Source: Rivularia sp. PCC 7116
GTDB taxonomy: Bacteria; Cyanobacteriota; Cyanobacteriia; Cyanobacteriales; Nostocaceae
Reading direction: 5' to 3'
NCBI RefSeq assembly: GCF_000316665.1
Contig: NC_019678.1
Span: forward strand, 3,224,001 to 3,288,000
DNA length: 64,000 bases
Shown: one piece after another, positions 1 through 10,068 of the stretch
Layout of the letters: each line of letters begins with the position of its first letter
Position numbering within the stretch: the first letter of the stretch is position 1
Position numbers and translations under genes: made by a program
Notes under the pieces: model-generated
Told to the model about the DNA's origin: nothing
Database searches by the model: none
Seen by the model: only the letters and a program-made list of their open reading frames with translations

Positions 1-1235
1 TGCGTCGCGACCATCGTAAATTAGGTAAAGAGTTAGGTTTATTTGTATTTTCCGATTTAGTTGGCCCAGGTTTACCCCTGTGGACTCCCAAAGGTACTTT
101 ATTAAGAAGTCTATTAGAAGATTTTCTTAAACAAGAACAGTTAAAGCGGGGTTATTTACCTGTAGTAACTCCTCATATTGCCAAAGTTGATTTATTTAAA
201 AAATCCGGACACTGGCAGAAATACAAAGAAGATATGTTCCCCCTGATGGCAGAAGATCAGGAAGCTGCCAAATTAGAAGACGGTTTTGTAATGAAGCCGA
301 TGAACTGTCCGTTTCACATTCAAATATACGACAACGAACTGCGTTCCTATCGAGAATTACCAATACGTTTAGCTGAATTCGGTACAGTTTACCGCTACGA
401 ACAATCTGGAGAATTAGGGGGATTAACAAGAGTAAGAGGTTTTACTGTAGATGATTCTCACTTATTCGTAACTCCCGAACAATTAGACGAAGAATTTCTC
501 AACGTTGTAGATTTGATTTTGTCAGTTTTTAATAAATTGCAACTAAAGAATTTTAGAGCCAGATTCAGTTTCCGCGACCCAGAAAACAAAGAAAAATATA
601 TTGGTTCAGATGAAGCTTGGGAAAAAGCTCAAGGTGCGATTCGTAGGGCTGTTGAAAAGCTAGGAATGGAGCATTTTGAAGGAATAGGTGAAGCTGCTTT
701 TTACGGCCCAAAATTAGACTTTATTTTTCAAGATGCGCTGCAAAGAGAATGGCAGTTGGGAACTGTACAAGTTGACTATAATTTACCCGAACGCTTCAAA
801 CTAGAATACGTTGCTGAAGATGGTTCTCGTCAACGTCCAATAATGATTCACCGTGCGCCCTTCGGTTCTTTAGAAAGATTAATTGGTATTTTAATCGAAG
901 AATATGCAGGTGATTTTCCTTTATGGTTAGCACCAGTACAAGCAAGATTATTACCAGTTACAGAAGTCCAATTAGATTTCGCTAAAGAAGTCGCAGCCAA
1001 AATGATTTCGTTAGGTATTCGTGCCGAAGTTGATACTAGTGGCGATAGACTTGGTAAACTAATACGTAATGCCGAAAAACAGAAAATTCCCGTAATGGCT
1101 GTAGTGGGACAAAAAGAAGTAGAATCCAATTCTTTAAGTATTCGTACCCGTGCTTCCGGGGATTTAGGAACTATGTCCGTATCCGAAGTACTGGACAATA
1201 TGAAGAATGCTATTACCAATTACAGCAACTTTTAG
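1..1235 (+). CDS. thrS: Threonyl-tRNA synthetase, 3' part (5' end outside window)
   Basis: Charges tRNA-Thr with threonine in the cytoplasm. The frame is open from the first bases (first full codon at position 3) and the start lies outside the window, so only the class II catalytic core and the C-terminal anticodon-binding domain are seen. The core opens with RRDHRKLGKELGLF. Motif 2 reads TVYRYEQSGELGG. The three expected zinc ligands are present: Cys in MNCPFH, His in DDSHLF and His in MIHRA. Motif 3 is around APFGSLERLIGILIEEY. The last ~100 residues (PVQARLLPV onward) match the anticodon-binding fold. It stops with TAG and is followed by a toxin-antitoxin pair on the same strand. The TGS and editing domains cannot be judged. 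Confidence 0.97.
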   Translation, partial: RRDHRKLGKELGLFVFSDLVGPGLPLWTPKGTLLRSLLEDFLKQEQLKRGYLPVVTPHIAKVDLFKKSGHWQKYKEDMFPLMAEDQEAAKLEDGFVMKPMNCPFHIQIYDNELRSYRELPIRLAEFGTVYRYEQSGELGGLTRVRGFTVDDSHLFVTPEQLDEEFLNVVDLILSVFNKLQLKNFRARFSFRDPENKEKYIGSDEAWEKAQGAIRRAVEKLGMEHFEGIGEAAFYGPKLDFIFQDALQREWQLGTVQVDYNLPERFKLEYVAEDGSRQRPIMIHRAPFGSLERLIGILIEEYAGDFPLWLAPVQARLLPVTEVQLDFAKEVAAKMISLGIRAEVDTSGDRLGKLIRNAEKQKIPVMAVVGQKEVESNSLSIRTRASGDLGTMSVSEVLDNMKNAITNYSNF

Positions 1236-1305
1236 GAGACAATAGAAGTGGGCTAATGCCCACTTGCTATTACCGAATTTATATAAATACCCAAAAAATA
1301 ACATT

Positions 1306-1494
1306 ATGAGTACTCCAAAAGAAAGCATCCAATCTATTTTGAAACAGTTACCGGATGATTGTTCAGTTGAAGATATTCAATATCATTTGTATGTCAGCGA
1401 AAAAGTGCGACGTAGCATAGAAGTAGCCGATACTAGAGGAACAAGGACACACAATGAGGCCAAAGAACGTTTAAGCAAATGGCTTATCAAGTAG
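1306..1494 (+). CDS. Small antitoxin-like protein of a type II toxin-antitoxin pair
   Basis: A 62-residue protein starting MSTPKES. An upstream TTG at 1264 would add 14 residues, but ATG 1306 gives the more natural N-terminus. The middle (SVEDIQYHLYVSEKVRRSIE) is predicted helical, and the C-terminus (NEAKERLSKWLIK) is basic and amphipathic. Small cyanobacterial RelB/ParD-like addiction-module antitoxins look like this. The main support is context: its end overlaps the next frame, a ParE/RelE-type toxin, by 16 nt. The inferred role is to bind and neutralise that toxin and to repress the pair. No separate promoter was recognised. The exact antitoxin family is not certain. Confidence 0.75.
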   Translation: MSTPKESIQSILKQLPDDCSVEDIQYHLYVSEKVRRSIEVADTRGTRTHNEAKERLSKWLIK

Positions 1495-1778
1495 TATGGT
1501 CACCTAAAGCTTTAGATGATGTAGAAGCAATTGCTGTATATATCTCTCGCGATTCTGCTTCCTATGCTGCTGCGGTAATTAAGAAAATACTTGATGTGAC
1601 TCGTAGTTTGGATCGCTGTCCTACTTCTGGTGAAGTTGTACCAGAATTTGATGATGATAGCATCAGACAACAGTTTGCCTACATGTATCGAATTATCTAC
1701 CGTATCAAGGACAAGACAGTTACTATTGCCACGGTAACTTACAAAAAGAAACTGCTGGAGGAATTTGGCGAAGAGTAA
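1479..1778 (+). CDS. ParE/RelE-superfamily toxin
   Basis: A 99-residue protein. The opening YQVVWSPKALDDVEAIAVYI is the typical ParE pattern of a first strand followed by a helix. The C-terminal half has the family's RQQFAYMYRIIYRIKDKTVTI strand pair with conserved Arg/Tyr and ends in a short helical tail. Length fits the family (90-105 residues). The start overlaps the antitoxin by 16 nt, which implies translational coupling. ParE members poison gyrase and RelE members cut mRNA; the sequence does not decide which applies. A hairpin terminator follows about 36 nt downstream. Confidence 0.85.
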   Translation: MAYQVVWSPKALDDVEAIAVYISRDSASYAAAVIKKILDVTRSLDRCPTSGEVVPEFDDDSIRQQFAYMYRIIYRIKDKTVTIATVTYKKKLLEEFGEE

Positions 1779-1814
1779 TACATCTTTCTAAAGAACCACT
1801 TTAATCTAAGTAAA

Positions 1815-1846
1815 AACTCGGCTTAATTCTATAGCCGGGTTTTTTC
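1815..1846 (+). terminator. Rho-independent terminator after the toxin-antitoxin pair
   Basis: A 9-bp stem (aactcggct paired with agccgggtt, one G-T pair) with a 9-nt loop is followed by a run of T. It sits 37 nt after the toxin stop codon, so it probably ends the thrS/TA transcript. Confidence 0.7.
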
Positions 1847-2025
1847 TATTGGAAGGGTTAGTTGTTAGTTATTGTGGTTAATTTTTTGTCGGGTGTGTGA
1901 CGCGGCTAATAAACTATCTACTAACCACTAACAAATAACCAAAATAAATGGGGGTGATGATGCATCACCCCCACCAAATATTTCTATAACGATTTAATAG
2001 CACCAGCCCGGAATTTTGTATTTAA

Positions 2026-3633
2026 CTACTCGGCAATATTCACCAAACCAGCAACGTTTGAATCTGCTAATGTTGGTGCGGAAATAACTTTAGAATACAA
2101 ACTTGATGGTTGTTCGGACGCAATTACAGGTAGCGCTTCTCTTGCATGAGCAGCTAATTGCTGCGTCTTCACATCATAAGTTTGTGTTGCCAATTTCGGA
2201 TACAAACCGATACCGATAATTGGAAGTAGTAAAGAAGCGGCAATGAAAAGCTCGCGGGGTTTTACATCGGGTACTATTGCATCCAAATGTAATTCTTCAT
2301 TCTGCTTTCCGTAGAATACTTGTCTCAATAGAGATAATAGATAAATCGGAGTCAAAATTACGCCTACAGCACTTAACAATACAACTACAACCTTAAAGCT
2401 GGAACTGTAAACGTCGCTGCTGGAAATACCGAGGAATACCATCAATTCGCCAACGAATCCGCTCATTCCTGGTAGTGCTAAGGAAGCCATTGCACCAGCG
2501 GTATACAAAGCGAAAGTTCTAGGCATTACTTTCGCCATTCCACCCATTTTATCCATCTCTAAGGTGTGGCTGCGTTCGTAAGTTACGCCGGATAGGAAGA
2601 ATAATGCTGCTGCAATCAAACCGTGGGAAATCATCTGTAACATCGCACCGCTCATACCAATTTCGGTGTAGGAACCGATTCCGACTAACACGATACCCAT
2701 GTGAGCGATTGAAGAATAAGCCAAACGACGCTTCAAATTGGTTTGTGCGAAAGCACAGCAAGCACCGTAAATAATGTTAACTACACCCAAAATTATTAGT
2801 ACGGGAGCAAAAACAACGTGAGCGTTAGGCAGCATTTCCATATTGATGCGAATTAATGCATAACCACCCATCTTTAACAATACGCCCGCCAAAATCATCG
2901 AACCAGGTGCAGAAGCTTCACCGTGAGCATCCGGTAGCCAAGTGTGAAGAGGGAAGATTGGCAATTTTACACCGAAGGCAATCAAGAAACCTGTGTAAGC
3001 AAGCATTTCTAGAGTTTTGGGATATTGCTTCATTCCCAAAGCTGTCATATCGAAAGTTACGGTATCGCCAGAAAATGCCATTGCAAAGGCTGCTACCAAA
3101 ATAAATATAGATGCTGCGGCTGTATAGATAATAAATTTAGTTGCCGCATAGCGACGTTTTGGTCCTCCCCAGATGGAAATTAGCAGGTATACGGGAACCA
3201 ACTCAATTTCCCACATCAAGAAGAACATTAATAAATCTTGAGCGACGAATACGCCAACCTGAGCAGCGTACATCACCATCATCAAACTATAAAATAAACG
3301 TGGCTTATTTGTGACTCTCCAAGCCGCAAAAATCGCCAAAGTATTAATTAAGCCTGTTAATAAAATCAAGGGCATTGACAAACCGTCAGCTGCCACAGAC
3401 CAATTTAAACCTAGCTGAGGTACCCAAGCGTATTTTTCAATCAGTTGGAATGATGCGTTCTGAAAATCATAATTCTGCCAAAAGGCACAAATCATTAATG
3501 CAAAGTCCGCCATCGCCACACCCAAGCCAAACCAGCGGACGGTTTTGCCATCTTTATCGGGAACTAGGGGAATGACCAATGCTGCTACTAGGGGCAACAA
3601 GATTATAGAAGTTAGCCAAGGAAATTCGCTCAT
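2026..3633 (-). CDS. ndhD: NAD(P)H-quinone oxidoreductase subunit 4 (NdhD)
   Basis: A proton-pumping membrane subunit of the cyanobacterial NDH-1 complex in the thylakoid membrane, used in respiration and cyclic electron flow. The 535-residue protein is a long series of membrane helices. It carries the antiporter-like core [18 protein letters not shown], the buried lysines and glutamates of this family ([22 protein letters not shown]), and the late motif [18 protein letters not shown] 3633 was chosen over TTG 3642 because homologs begin close to EFPWLT. It resembles the D1/D2 group (respiration/cyclic flow) rather than the D3/D4 CO2-uptake forms, but the subgroup is an inference. It stands alone with its own 5' region, which contains an 18-bp palindrome. 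Confidence 0.93.
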   Translation of the reverse strand: MSEFPWLTSIILLPLVAALVIPLVPDKDGKTVRWFGLGVAMADFALMICAFWQNYDFQNASFQLIEKYAWVPQLGLNWSVAADGLSMPLILLTGLINTLAIFAAWRVTNKPRLFYSLMMVMYAAQVGVFVAQDLLMFFLMWEIELVPVYLLISIWGGPKRRYAATKFIIYTAAASIFILVAAFAMAFSGDTVTFDMTALGMKQYPKTLEMLAYTGFLIAFGVKLPIFPLHTWLPDAHGEASAPGSMILAGVLLKMGGYALIRINMEMLPNAHVVFAPVLIILGVVNIIYGACCAFAQTNLKRRLAYSSIAHMGIVLVGIGSYTEIGMSGAMLQMISHGLIAAALFFLSGVTYERSHTLEMDKMGGMAKVMPRTFALYTAGAMASLALPGMSGFVGELMVFLGISSSDVYSSSFKVVVVLLSAVGVILTPIYLLSLLRQVFYGKQNEELHLDAIVPDVKPRELFIAASLLLPIIGIGLYPKLATQTYDVKTQQLAAHAREALPVIASEQPSSLYSKVISAPTLADSNVAGLVNIAE

Positions 3634-3990
3634 TACTGACAATCGTTTTACAATTTATCTTAATGTTTACATTATATTAAGCATTCTATAGTTTTGTAAA
3701 CAGAATTTACCCCTATAAAATGAAAATTTAGACTTTTTTTAGTAATAAATACTCAAAAAAATCGTGATTTGTATCTATATTATAAATTTTTGTTAAAAAC
3801 ACAAATAGCAGTGACTGCAGTCACTGTCACAATTTGTAACATAAGCCCTATCTTAAGAGGGTTGAAAATTAGTAAAATTTTTCAATGGCTAACCAAGAAT
3901 ATAGAAATGTATATTTGAAGCGAAAAACAATTTCTATGAATAAAGAAAATTTGCAAGCGGAAGTATCATAAACTTTTCCCTACTCCCTAA
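3634..3990. other. Gene-free stretch upstream of ndhD
   Basis: About 357 bp, very AT-rich, with no credible reading frame. It is the 5' region of ndhD and the 3' region of the coiled-coil gene. Its one striking element is the 18-bp perfect palindrome at 3809-3826. No clear terminator is seen after the coiled-coil gene. Confidence 0.6.
3809..3826. promoter_or_regulatory. 18-bp perfect palindrome, candidate operator upstream of ndhD
   Basis: cagtgactgcagtcactg equals its own reverse complement. It lies about 176 bp upstream of the ndhD start codon, in a very AT-rich region. An outer pair (acaaat at 3801, atttgt at 3832) extends the symmetry imperfectly. A dimeric regulator site is an inference; no factor is recognised. 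Confidence 0.4.
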
Positions 3991-4503
3991 TCAAACAACC
4001 CGGTTAACAATCGTCCAAACATCTCCATCAGAACGAACGTAAGGAACGGAAATAGTTTTAAAGCCAGTAATAAAAGGTTTGTAATAAACTTGCCAATAAA
4101 GCGGAGTTAAATTATCGGCACAAGTTTTGAGGCTGTGAATTTCTGTTGCTAGTTCTGCTGCAAGCTGATTTATGCGCTCTGCATGAGTTTTAGCTTTAAC
4201 TTTGGCTTTTTCTAACTGTTCTTTCTGCTCGGAAAGACGAGTTATATATCCCGAACGAGATTTTTTTATGATTGTTTCTTTTTCTGCAAGCTGAGCTTCT
4301 AAAGCTGCGATCGCCTCATCTATTCCTTTAAGTTCGGCAAATAGTTGAGGATTTTCTCTTGCTTGACGGCGATAAGCTTCTGCTATTGCTTGAGGTGAAT
4401 CATCTTCAGAAGGGGTTACGTTTACAGCAAGAGAAGCACCTTCTCGGCGCAATTTATTAATTTGAGAGCGAATCACCGCAATTTCTGCCCTTACATCCTG
4501 CAT
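3991..4503 (-). CDS. Hypothetical coiled-coil protein downstream of thrB
   Basis: A 170-residue protein of unknown function. Residues 1-25 (DVRAEIAVIRSQINKLRRE) and about 50-120 (ELKGIDEAIAALEAQLAEKE, then EQLEKAKVKAKTHAERINQL) are strongly predicted coiled coil. The C-terminal 35 residues (LYWQVYYKPFITGFKTISV) look globular and end in a short beta-like segment. There is no signal peptide, membrane helix or catalytic motif. It begins 9 nt after the thrB stop codon, so the two are probably co-transcribed. Whether it has any link to threonine synthesis cannot be said. Confidence 0.75.
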   Translation of the reverse strand: MQDVRAEIAVIRSQINKLRREGASLAVNVTPSEDDSPQAIAEAYRRQARENPQLFAELKGIDEAIAALEAQLAEKETIIKKSRSGYITRLSEQKEQLEKAKVKAKTHAERINQLAAELATEIHSLKTCADNLTPLYWQVYYKPFITGFKTISVPYVRSDGDVWTIVNRVV

Positions 4504-4512
4504 AATTGCTTT

Positions 4513-5445
4513 TTATCCTTGAACGACGCTTCTTGCTCCTTCACGATCAATTTGGAGCGTTTGTACTTGTGCTTTAACTCCTTTATTCTCCCATTCGGAA
4601 ACCATCGCTGTCGCTACAGCTTGAGAATTAGCAGTATTAGTTAATGCAAGTAATGTTGGTCCGGCACCACTGATTACCATACCGTAAGCACCGGCTGACA
4701 AAGCTGCGGCGCTTATCAGATCGTAATTATTAATCAGTTTTTTTCTGTAGGGCTGATGTAACTTATCTTGTAAAGCAGCCTGCAACCAATTTTGATTACC
4801 AGTTTCCAGTCCACGGAGCAGCAATCCTAGATGTGCTGCATTGAAAATCGCATCTCCACGACTTACTTGAGCAGGTAATACTTGTCGCGCTTCACTGGTT
4901 GAAAGTTCAAAATCTGGAATTGCTAATACCGGTACGACATCTTTACACCAGGGTATATCACAAATTTCCCATCCCGTATCGCTTGTAGCAGCCAAACGGC
5001 ATCCACCAAAAAGCGCGGGTACCACGTTATCAGGGTGTCCTTCGATCGTGATGGCTAATTCCACTACTTTATCTAGTGTTAAAACTTCACCTGCTAATAC
5101 ATTTGCGCCGATTAACCCACCGATAATAGCCGTTGCAGAACTACCTAAACCCCGCGCTAATGGAACCCCTAAGTTAATCTCAATTTTGACTGGTAATGGT
5201 TTTTGTTCAATGTGCTCAAAGAATTTGACGAATGCTTGATATACAAGATTGGTTTCATCGGTTGTTACTCGTGCTGCTTCAGTCCCGGTAACGGTAATAA
5301 TTAACTTTTGACTTGTATTTACTTCTTCCCGAGTAAACTTGAACTCGTTATAAAGCGTTAAAGCAGCACCAATACAATCGAAGCCAGGGCCTAAATTCGC
5401 AGTTGTGGCAGGAACGGTTACGCAGACAGAAGACACAGCAGACAT
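4513..5445 (-). CDS. thrB: Homoserine kinase
   Basis: A GHMP-family kinase that phosphorylates L-homoserine with ATP, the step before threonine synthase. The 310-residue length is normal. The N-terminus VTVPATTANLGPGFDCIGAA is the family's first motif. The ATP-binding loop reads PLARGLGSSATAI (about residues 92-104), and the C-terminal GHMP motif is YGMVISGAGPTLLAL. The start ATG at 5445 is followed directly by the conserved N-terminus. It leads a two-gene unit with the coiled-coil protein, 9 nt apart. thrS lies 3 kb away, but on the opposite strand. Confidence 0.96.
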   Translation of the reverse strand: MSAVSSVCVTVPATTANLGPGFDCIGAALTLYNEFKFTREEVNTSQKLIITVTGTEAARVTTDETNLVYQAFVKFFEHIEQKPLPVKIEINLGVPLARGLGSSATAIIGGLIGANVLAGEVLTLDKVVELAITIEGHPDNVVPALFGGCRLAATSDTGWEICDIPWCKDVVPVLAIPDFELSTSEARQVLPAQVSRGDAIFNAAHLGLLLRGLETGNQNWLQAALQDKLHQPYRKKLINNYDLISAAALSAGAYGMVISGAGPTLLALTNTANSQAVATAMVSEWENKGVKAQVQTLQIDREGARSVVQG

Positions 5446-5761
5446 TAATTAGATTTAATTTATTAAACAATCTTGAGTATTTAATTATTCAGCATCTCAT
5501 ATAAATCACTACTTATACAAAAAACTTCCAAGCACTATGTTGACTCTTCGCTTACGGAAAGGTGTTTAGGGAATTACAGCATTACAGCTTTTTGTAACTT
5601 GGATTTGAAATAACCTAAAATAATTTGAAATCAAAAAACCGGGCTTCTAAAATAAGCTGGGTTTTAACCGGATATTGAATTACAGACAACTGAAGTTTTC
5701 GTTTAAAGATGTTAAATTCAATGTAGATAAAGCAAAAGGGACTGGGTAAGTCCCAATCCCG
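5446..5761. other. Gene-free stretch between thrB and ycf35
   Basis: No credible coding frame on either strand. It should contain the thrB promoter (read leftwards), but no convincing -35/-10 pair stands out. An imperfect hairpin (aaaaccgggctt / aagctgggtttt, 5635-5665) with A and T flanks could serve as a weak bidirectional terminator. Confidence 0.5.
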
Positions 5762-5799
5762 AAAAAAGCGGGTCAACCACTATTTAATTAAGTTAACCC
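5762..5799 (-). terminator. Rho-independent terminator of ycf35
   Basis: Read on the minus strand: stem gggttaac / gttgaccc (one G-T pair), a 14-nt AT-rich loop, then gc and six T. It starts about 31 nt after the ycf35 stop codon. Confidence 0.7.
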
Positions 5800-5829
5800 A
5801 TGCAGCTTTGGGAACGCGCAGAAAAACTT

Positions 5830-6180
5830 CTATTGCAATACCAACTTAACGTTAGCGTTTTGCAAGCCGCGTTGCTTAACTTCAGTCAAAGTCTTATTAA
5901 CAGCATACTTTTGGTTGATGGAGTTAATTAATTCGGTCTGGTTGTGCTTCTTGGCAACACCCCATAGATCCGCAATTAAATCAAAAGAACCATCGGTATT
6001 GCGAGACCAACCTAAATCATATTCACCTTCCAAAACTGCAACGATGTCGGCACGAACGCGCTGACCATTATAACCACGAACATCAGCTTCAGACTTAACG
6101 GTGATACCTAAGTCACTCAAAGAAGACTTAAGAATTTCAGAATCGGTAATTTTGGTACGTAGAGTGCTAAAGTGAGACAT
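5830..6180 (-). CDS. ycf35: Ycf35 family protein (DUF1257)
   Basis: A 116-residue protein conserved in cyanobacteria and some plastid genomes; its biochemical role is not established. It begins MSHFSTLRTKITDSEILKSS, the family's usual start. ATG 6180 is preceded by a good ggagga site about 8 nt upstream, which argues against the in-frame TTG at 6195. Conserved blocks are RGYNGQRVRADIVA, DLGWSRN, and the C-terminal KYAVNKTLTEVKQRG. No membrane segment is present. It lies 138 bp downstream of ycf46 on the same strand, with three hairpins between them. A terminator follows. Confidence 0.9.
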   Translation of the reverse strand: MSHFSTLRTKITDSEILKSSLSDLGITVKSEADVRGYNGQRVRADIVAVLEGEYDLGWSRNTDGSFDLIADLWGVAKKHNQTELINSINQKYAVNKTLTEVKQRGLQNANVKLVLQ

Positions 6181-6235
6181 TTGGGTTTCCTCCAAAAAGA
6201 AGATTGAGATTAAGACAACGGTTTTTTAGACTAAG

Positions 6236-6310
6236 CCGCGTTTATATTTACGCGGTTTTTTTATTTGCTAGCTTTGGGTTTGCTAGCCTTTGCTCCTACT
6301 TAAGTAGGAG
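6236..6310 (-). other. Three successive hairpins between ycf46 and ycf35
   Basis: Within 75 bp are three perfect inverted repeats. The first is an 18-bp palindrome ctcctacttaagtaggag (6293-6310). The second is gctagc paired with gctagc around a 9-nt loop (6267-6287). The third is ccgcgt/acgcgg with an 8-nt loop (6236-6255), flanked by seven T on the plus strand. In the ycf46-to-ycf35 direction the last hairpin lacks a T-run, so simple termination is not obvious. mRNA processing or stability elements are possible. Confidence 0.55.
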
Positions 6311-6318
6311 AAAGCTTT

Positions 6319-7830
6319 TTAGAACTCCATTCGCTGATACTCAGCTACGGAGGCTGCTGCTGGACGTGCTCGCTGTCTCGCCCAGTCTCGAAGCGCAGTA
6401 ACTTGTTCTTGCATCGTTCGAGACAGCGGTAAAGTCGCTTTGAGTGCAGCAATAATATCTAGTTGAGTGAACTCACGATCTTGGGCAAAAGCTTCGTACA
6501 TTGCTGCCACTATCGCTTGTTCAATTTCTGCTCCAGAAAAGCCATCAGACATCTTGGATAACTGTTCCAAATCGAATCTTGTGATGTCTTTACGGCGCTT
6601 ATTCAAGTGAATCGTGAAAATATCTTGCCTTTCCTGAGATGTAGGCAGATCCACGAAGAAAATTTCGTCAAACCGACCTTTCCTTAAAAATTCTCCTGGC
6701 AGGCGTTCAACCCGATTGGCAGTTGCCATCACGAATACGGGTGATTTCTTCTCCTGCATCCAGGTTAGGAAAGACCCAAAAATGCGGCTGGAAGTTCCTC
6801 CATCAGAGTCGCCAGAACCAGAGCTACCAGCAAAAGATTTATCTAATTCATCAATAAACAATATCGCCGGAGAAATAGATTCCGCTGTTTTTAAGGCATT
6901 ACGCAAATTGGCTTCACTTCTCCCTACCATTGAGCCATCGTAGACTCGCCCCATATCCAAGCGTAAAATCGGCAATCCCCATAGTTTTGAAGTGGTTTTT
7001 GCTATTAAAGACTTTCCACAGCCCGGAACCCCCAGAATTAACATTCCTTTCGGTTGCGGTAAACCATATTCCCTTGCTTTTTCTGTGAAAGCATCAGAAC
7101 GCTGCGTAAGCCACTTTTTCAACTCTTCTAAACCACCAACAGCTTCAATTGTTTCATCTTCTTCAATGTATTCTAATATTCCATTGCGTCGGATAAGCTG
7201 CTTCTTTTCGGATAAAACGATATCTACTTCTTTTTCGGTTAACTGCCGCTTCGTAACTTGAGCTTTGCGGTATACTTTTTCAGCTTCATCTCTGGTTAAT
7301 CCTAAAGCCGCTCTCAATAACTTTTCCCGTGCTTCAGTTGTTAATCGCCGCGCATTTTGCTGACCCAAATGACTATCTAAAACTTTGTTTAGATCGGACA
7401 TATTTGGAAGTGGGAAATCAAGCACAACCACTTCTTTTTCCAACTCGATAGGAACCTGCTGCACCGGTGACATCAAAACTATATTCTTTTGAGTACCTTT
7501 AAAGCTGGCGATCGCATCTCGTAAAGATCTAGTTGTTGCTGGTGCGTCAATAAACGGGTGTAAATCTTTTAGAATAAATATACCAGGTTCTTTCTGACGG
7601 ATAATCCACTCAATTGCCGCTTCAGGAGAAACGGTATTGTGTTGAGTTACGCTCCGACCTTGACCATACTCCACAATCCCGTGGGTTACAGTCCATACAT
7701 ACAATCGACGCTGCGGCTGCTGTCTTTGAGCGATAGAATAAATTGCTTGCTCTGCCCGCTCTTCCTCGGAGGTCACAAGGTAGATTAAGGGATATTGAGC
7801 TTGAACCAGTATTTTGAGTTCTTCTTGCAT
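6319..7830 (-). CDS. ycf46: Ycf46 family AAA+ ATPase
   Basis: A 503-residue AAA+ protein. The N-terminal ~200 residues are the Ycf46-specific region (ILVQAQYPLIYLVTSEEERA, LKDLHPFIDAP). The AAA module follows with Walker A GVPGCGKS (about 268-275), Walker B ILFIDELDK and sensor-1 ATANR. FLRKGRFDEIFFVDLP is the second region of homology with the arginine finger. A helical lid (GFSGAEIEQAIVAAMYEAFA) closes it. Homologs occur in cyanobacteria and red-algal plastids, where a role in photosynthesis or carbon-status adaptation has been suggested; substrates are unknown. The gene precedes ycf35 on the same strand. Confidence 0.93.
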   Translation of the reverse strand: MQEELKILVQAQYPLIYLVTSEEERAEQAIYSIAQRQQPQRRLYVWTVTHGIVEYGQGRSVTQHNTVSPEAAIEWIIRQKEPGIFILKDLHPFIDAPATTRSLRDAIASFKGTQKNIVLMSPVQQVPIELEKEVVVLDFPLPNMSDLNKVLDSHLGQQNARRLTTEAREKLLRAALGLTRDEAEKVYRKAQVTKRQLTEKEVDIVLSEKKQLIRRNGILEYIEEDETIEAVGGLEELKKWLTQRSDAFTEKAREYGLPQPKGMLILGVPGCGKSLIAKTTSKLWGLPILRLDMGRVYDGSMVGRSEANLRNALKTAESISPAILFIDELDKSFAGSSGSGDSDGGTSSRIFGSFLTWMQEKKSPVFVMATANRVERLPGEFLRKGRFDEIFFVDLPTSQERQDIFTIHLNKRRKDITRFDLEQLSKMSDGFSGAEIEQAIVAAMYEAFAQDREFTQLDIIAALKATLPLSRTMQEQVTALRDWARQRARPAAASVAEYQRMEF

Positions 7831-7935
7831 ATATCAACCTACTTGAGACCTAAAGACACTACAGACATCGTTCATCGCTTTCAACTCTCGGTAAAGACAG
7901 AATTATGAATTAGCTATCCATAATTCGCGGATCAG

Positions 7936-8283
7936 CTAACAAGGAACCAGTTCCTCAAAGTCTTCCTGATTAACTTTTTGACCTTGCTCCATTTCACTGA
8001 CAGAAACTTCTTTACCACCTATTACTCCTGGTTGATTACCTAGAGTAACTAATTCCCCTTCACGCAAGACTAGTGAACTTTCGCAGTTGGGACATGAGTA
8101 AACCCTGTGAGTTCTTCCGTAAGAACCTTCGACCTCATCTACCAATTCTGAATTTGCTAGATAAAATACGAGGGCACGCTCGGCAAGCTCTGACATAGGT
8201 TCGCTCTCAACTGCTGAACGTATTTTTAAACTTTTGTGCAGTTCTGGGGATAGATACAAAGTAACTTTTTGCTTAGCTTGCAT
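7936..8283 (-). CDS. Ribbon-helix-helix protein with Cys-pair (zinc-ribbon-like) segment
   Basis: 115 residues. Residues 4-48 (KVTLYLSPELHKSLKIRSAV, then SELAERALVFYLAN) match a CopG/Arc-type ribbon-helix-helix DNA-binding fold. Residues ~63-75 hold a CPNC pair, and the last two residues are Pro-Cys. Only three cysteines are visible, so a complete zinc site would need a His, other ligands or dimer sharing. The gene lies 105 bp upstream of ycf46 on the same strand, so it may regulate that unit or itself; this is inference. The ATG at 8283 is the only good start. Confidence 0.75.
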   Translation of the reverse strand: MQAKQKVTLYLSPELHKSLKIRSAVESEPMSELAERALVFYLANSELVDEVEGSYGRTHRVYSCPNCESSLVLREGELVTLGNQPGVIGGKEVSVSEMEQGQKVNQEDFEELVPC

Positions 8284-9809
<1,526 letters not shown>

Positions 9810-10068
9810 GGAAGATTATTTTTTTAGTAGTTAGCATTTAGCAGTTAAATTTCCAGCTTCTAATTGCTAGCTACTAAGAAATTGTAGAACTGTTTATGGA
9901 TGTATTAGCACAAGCTAATATTCAGCTTCTGTTTTGGGCGATCGAGATATTCGGTAAATTTAAGATATGATTGCCTCCGCAATATCATCCCTTCGTTTCT
10001 TATATACATATTTATCAACCATGCGAAATGCAATTGTTCTACTATCTTCCTGTACTGAATAGTTTTGT

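Noticed and set aside
9896-9970. 24-codon frame (MDVLAQANIQLLFWAI...) between sqdB and sqdX
   Set aside because: Looks like a short membrane peptide, but there is no ribosome site and no recognised small subunit; too short to support.
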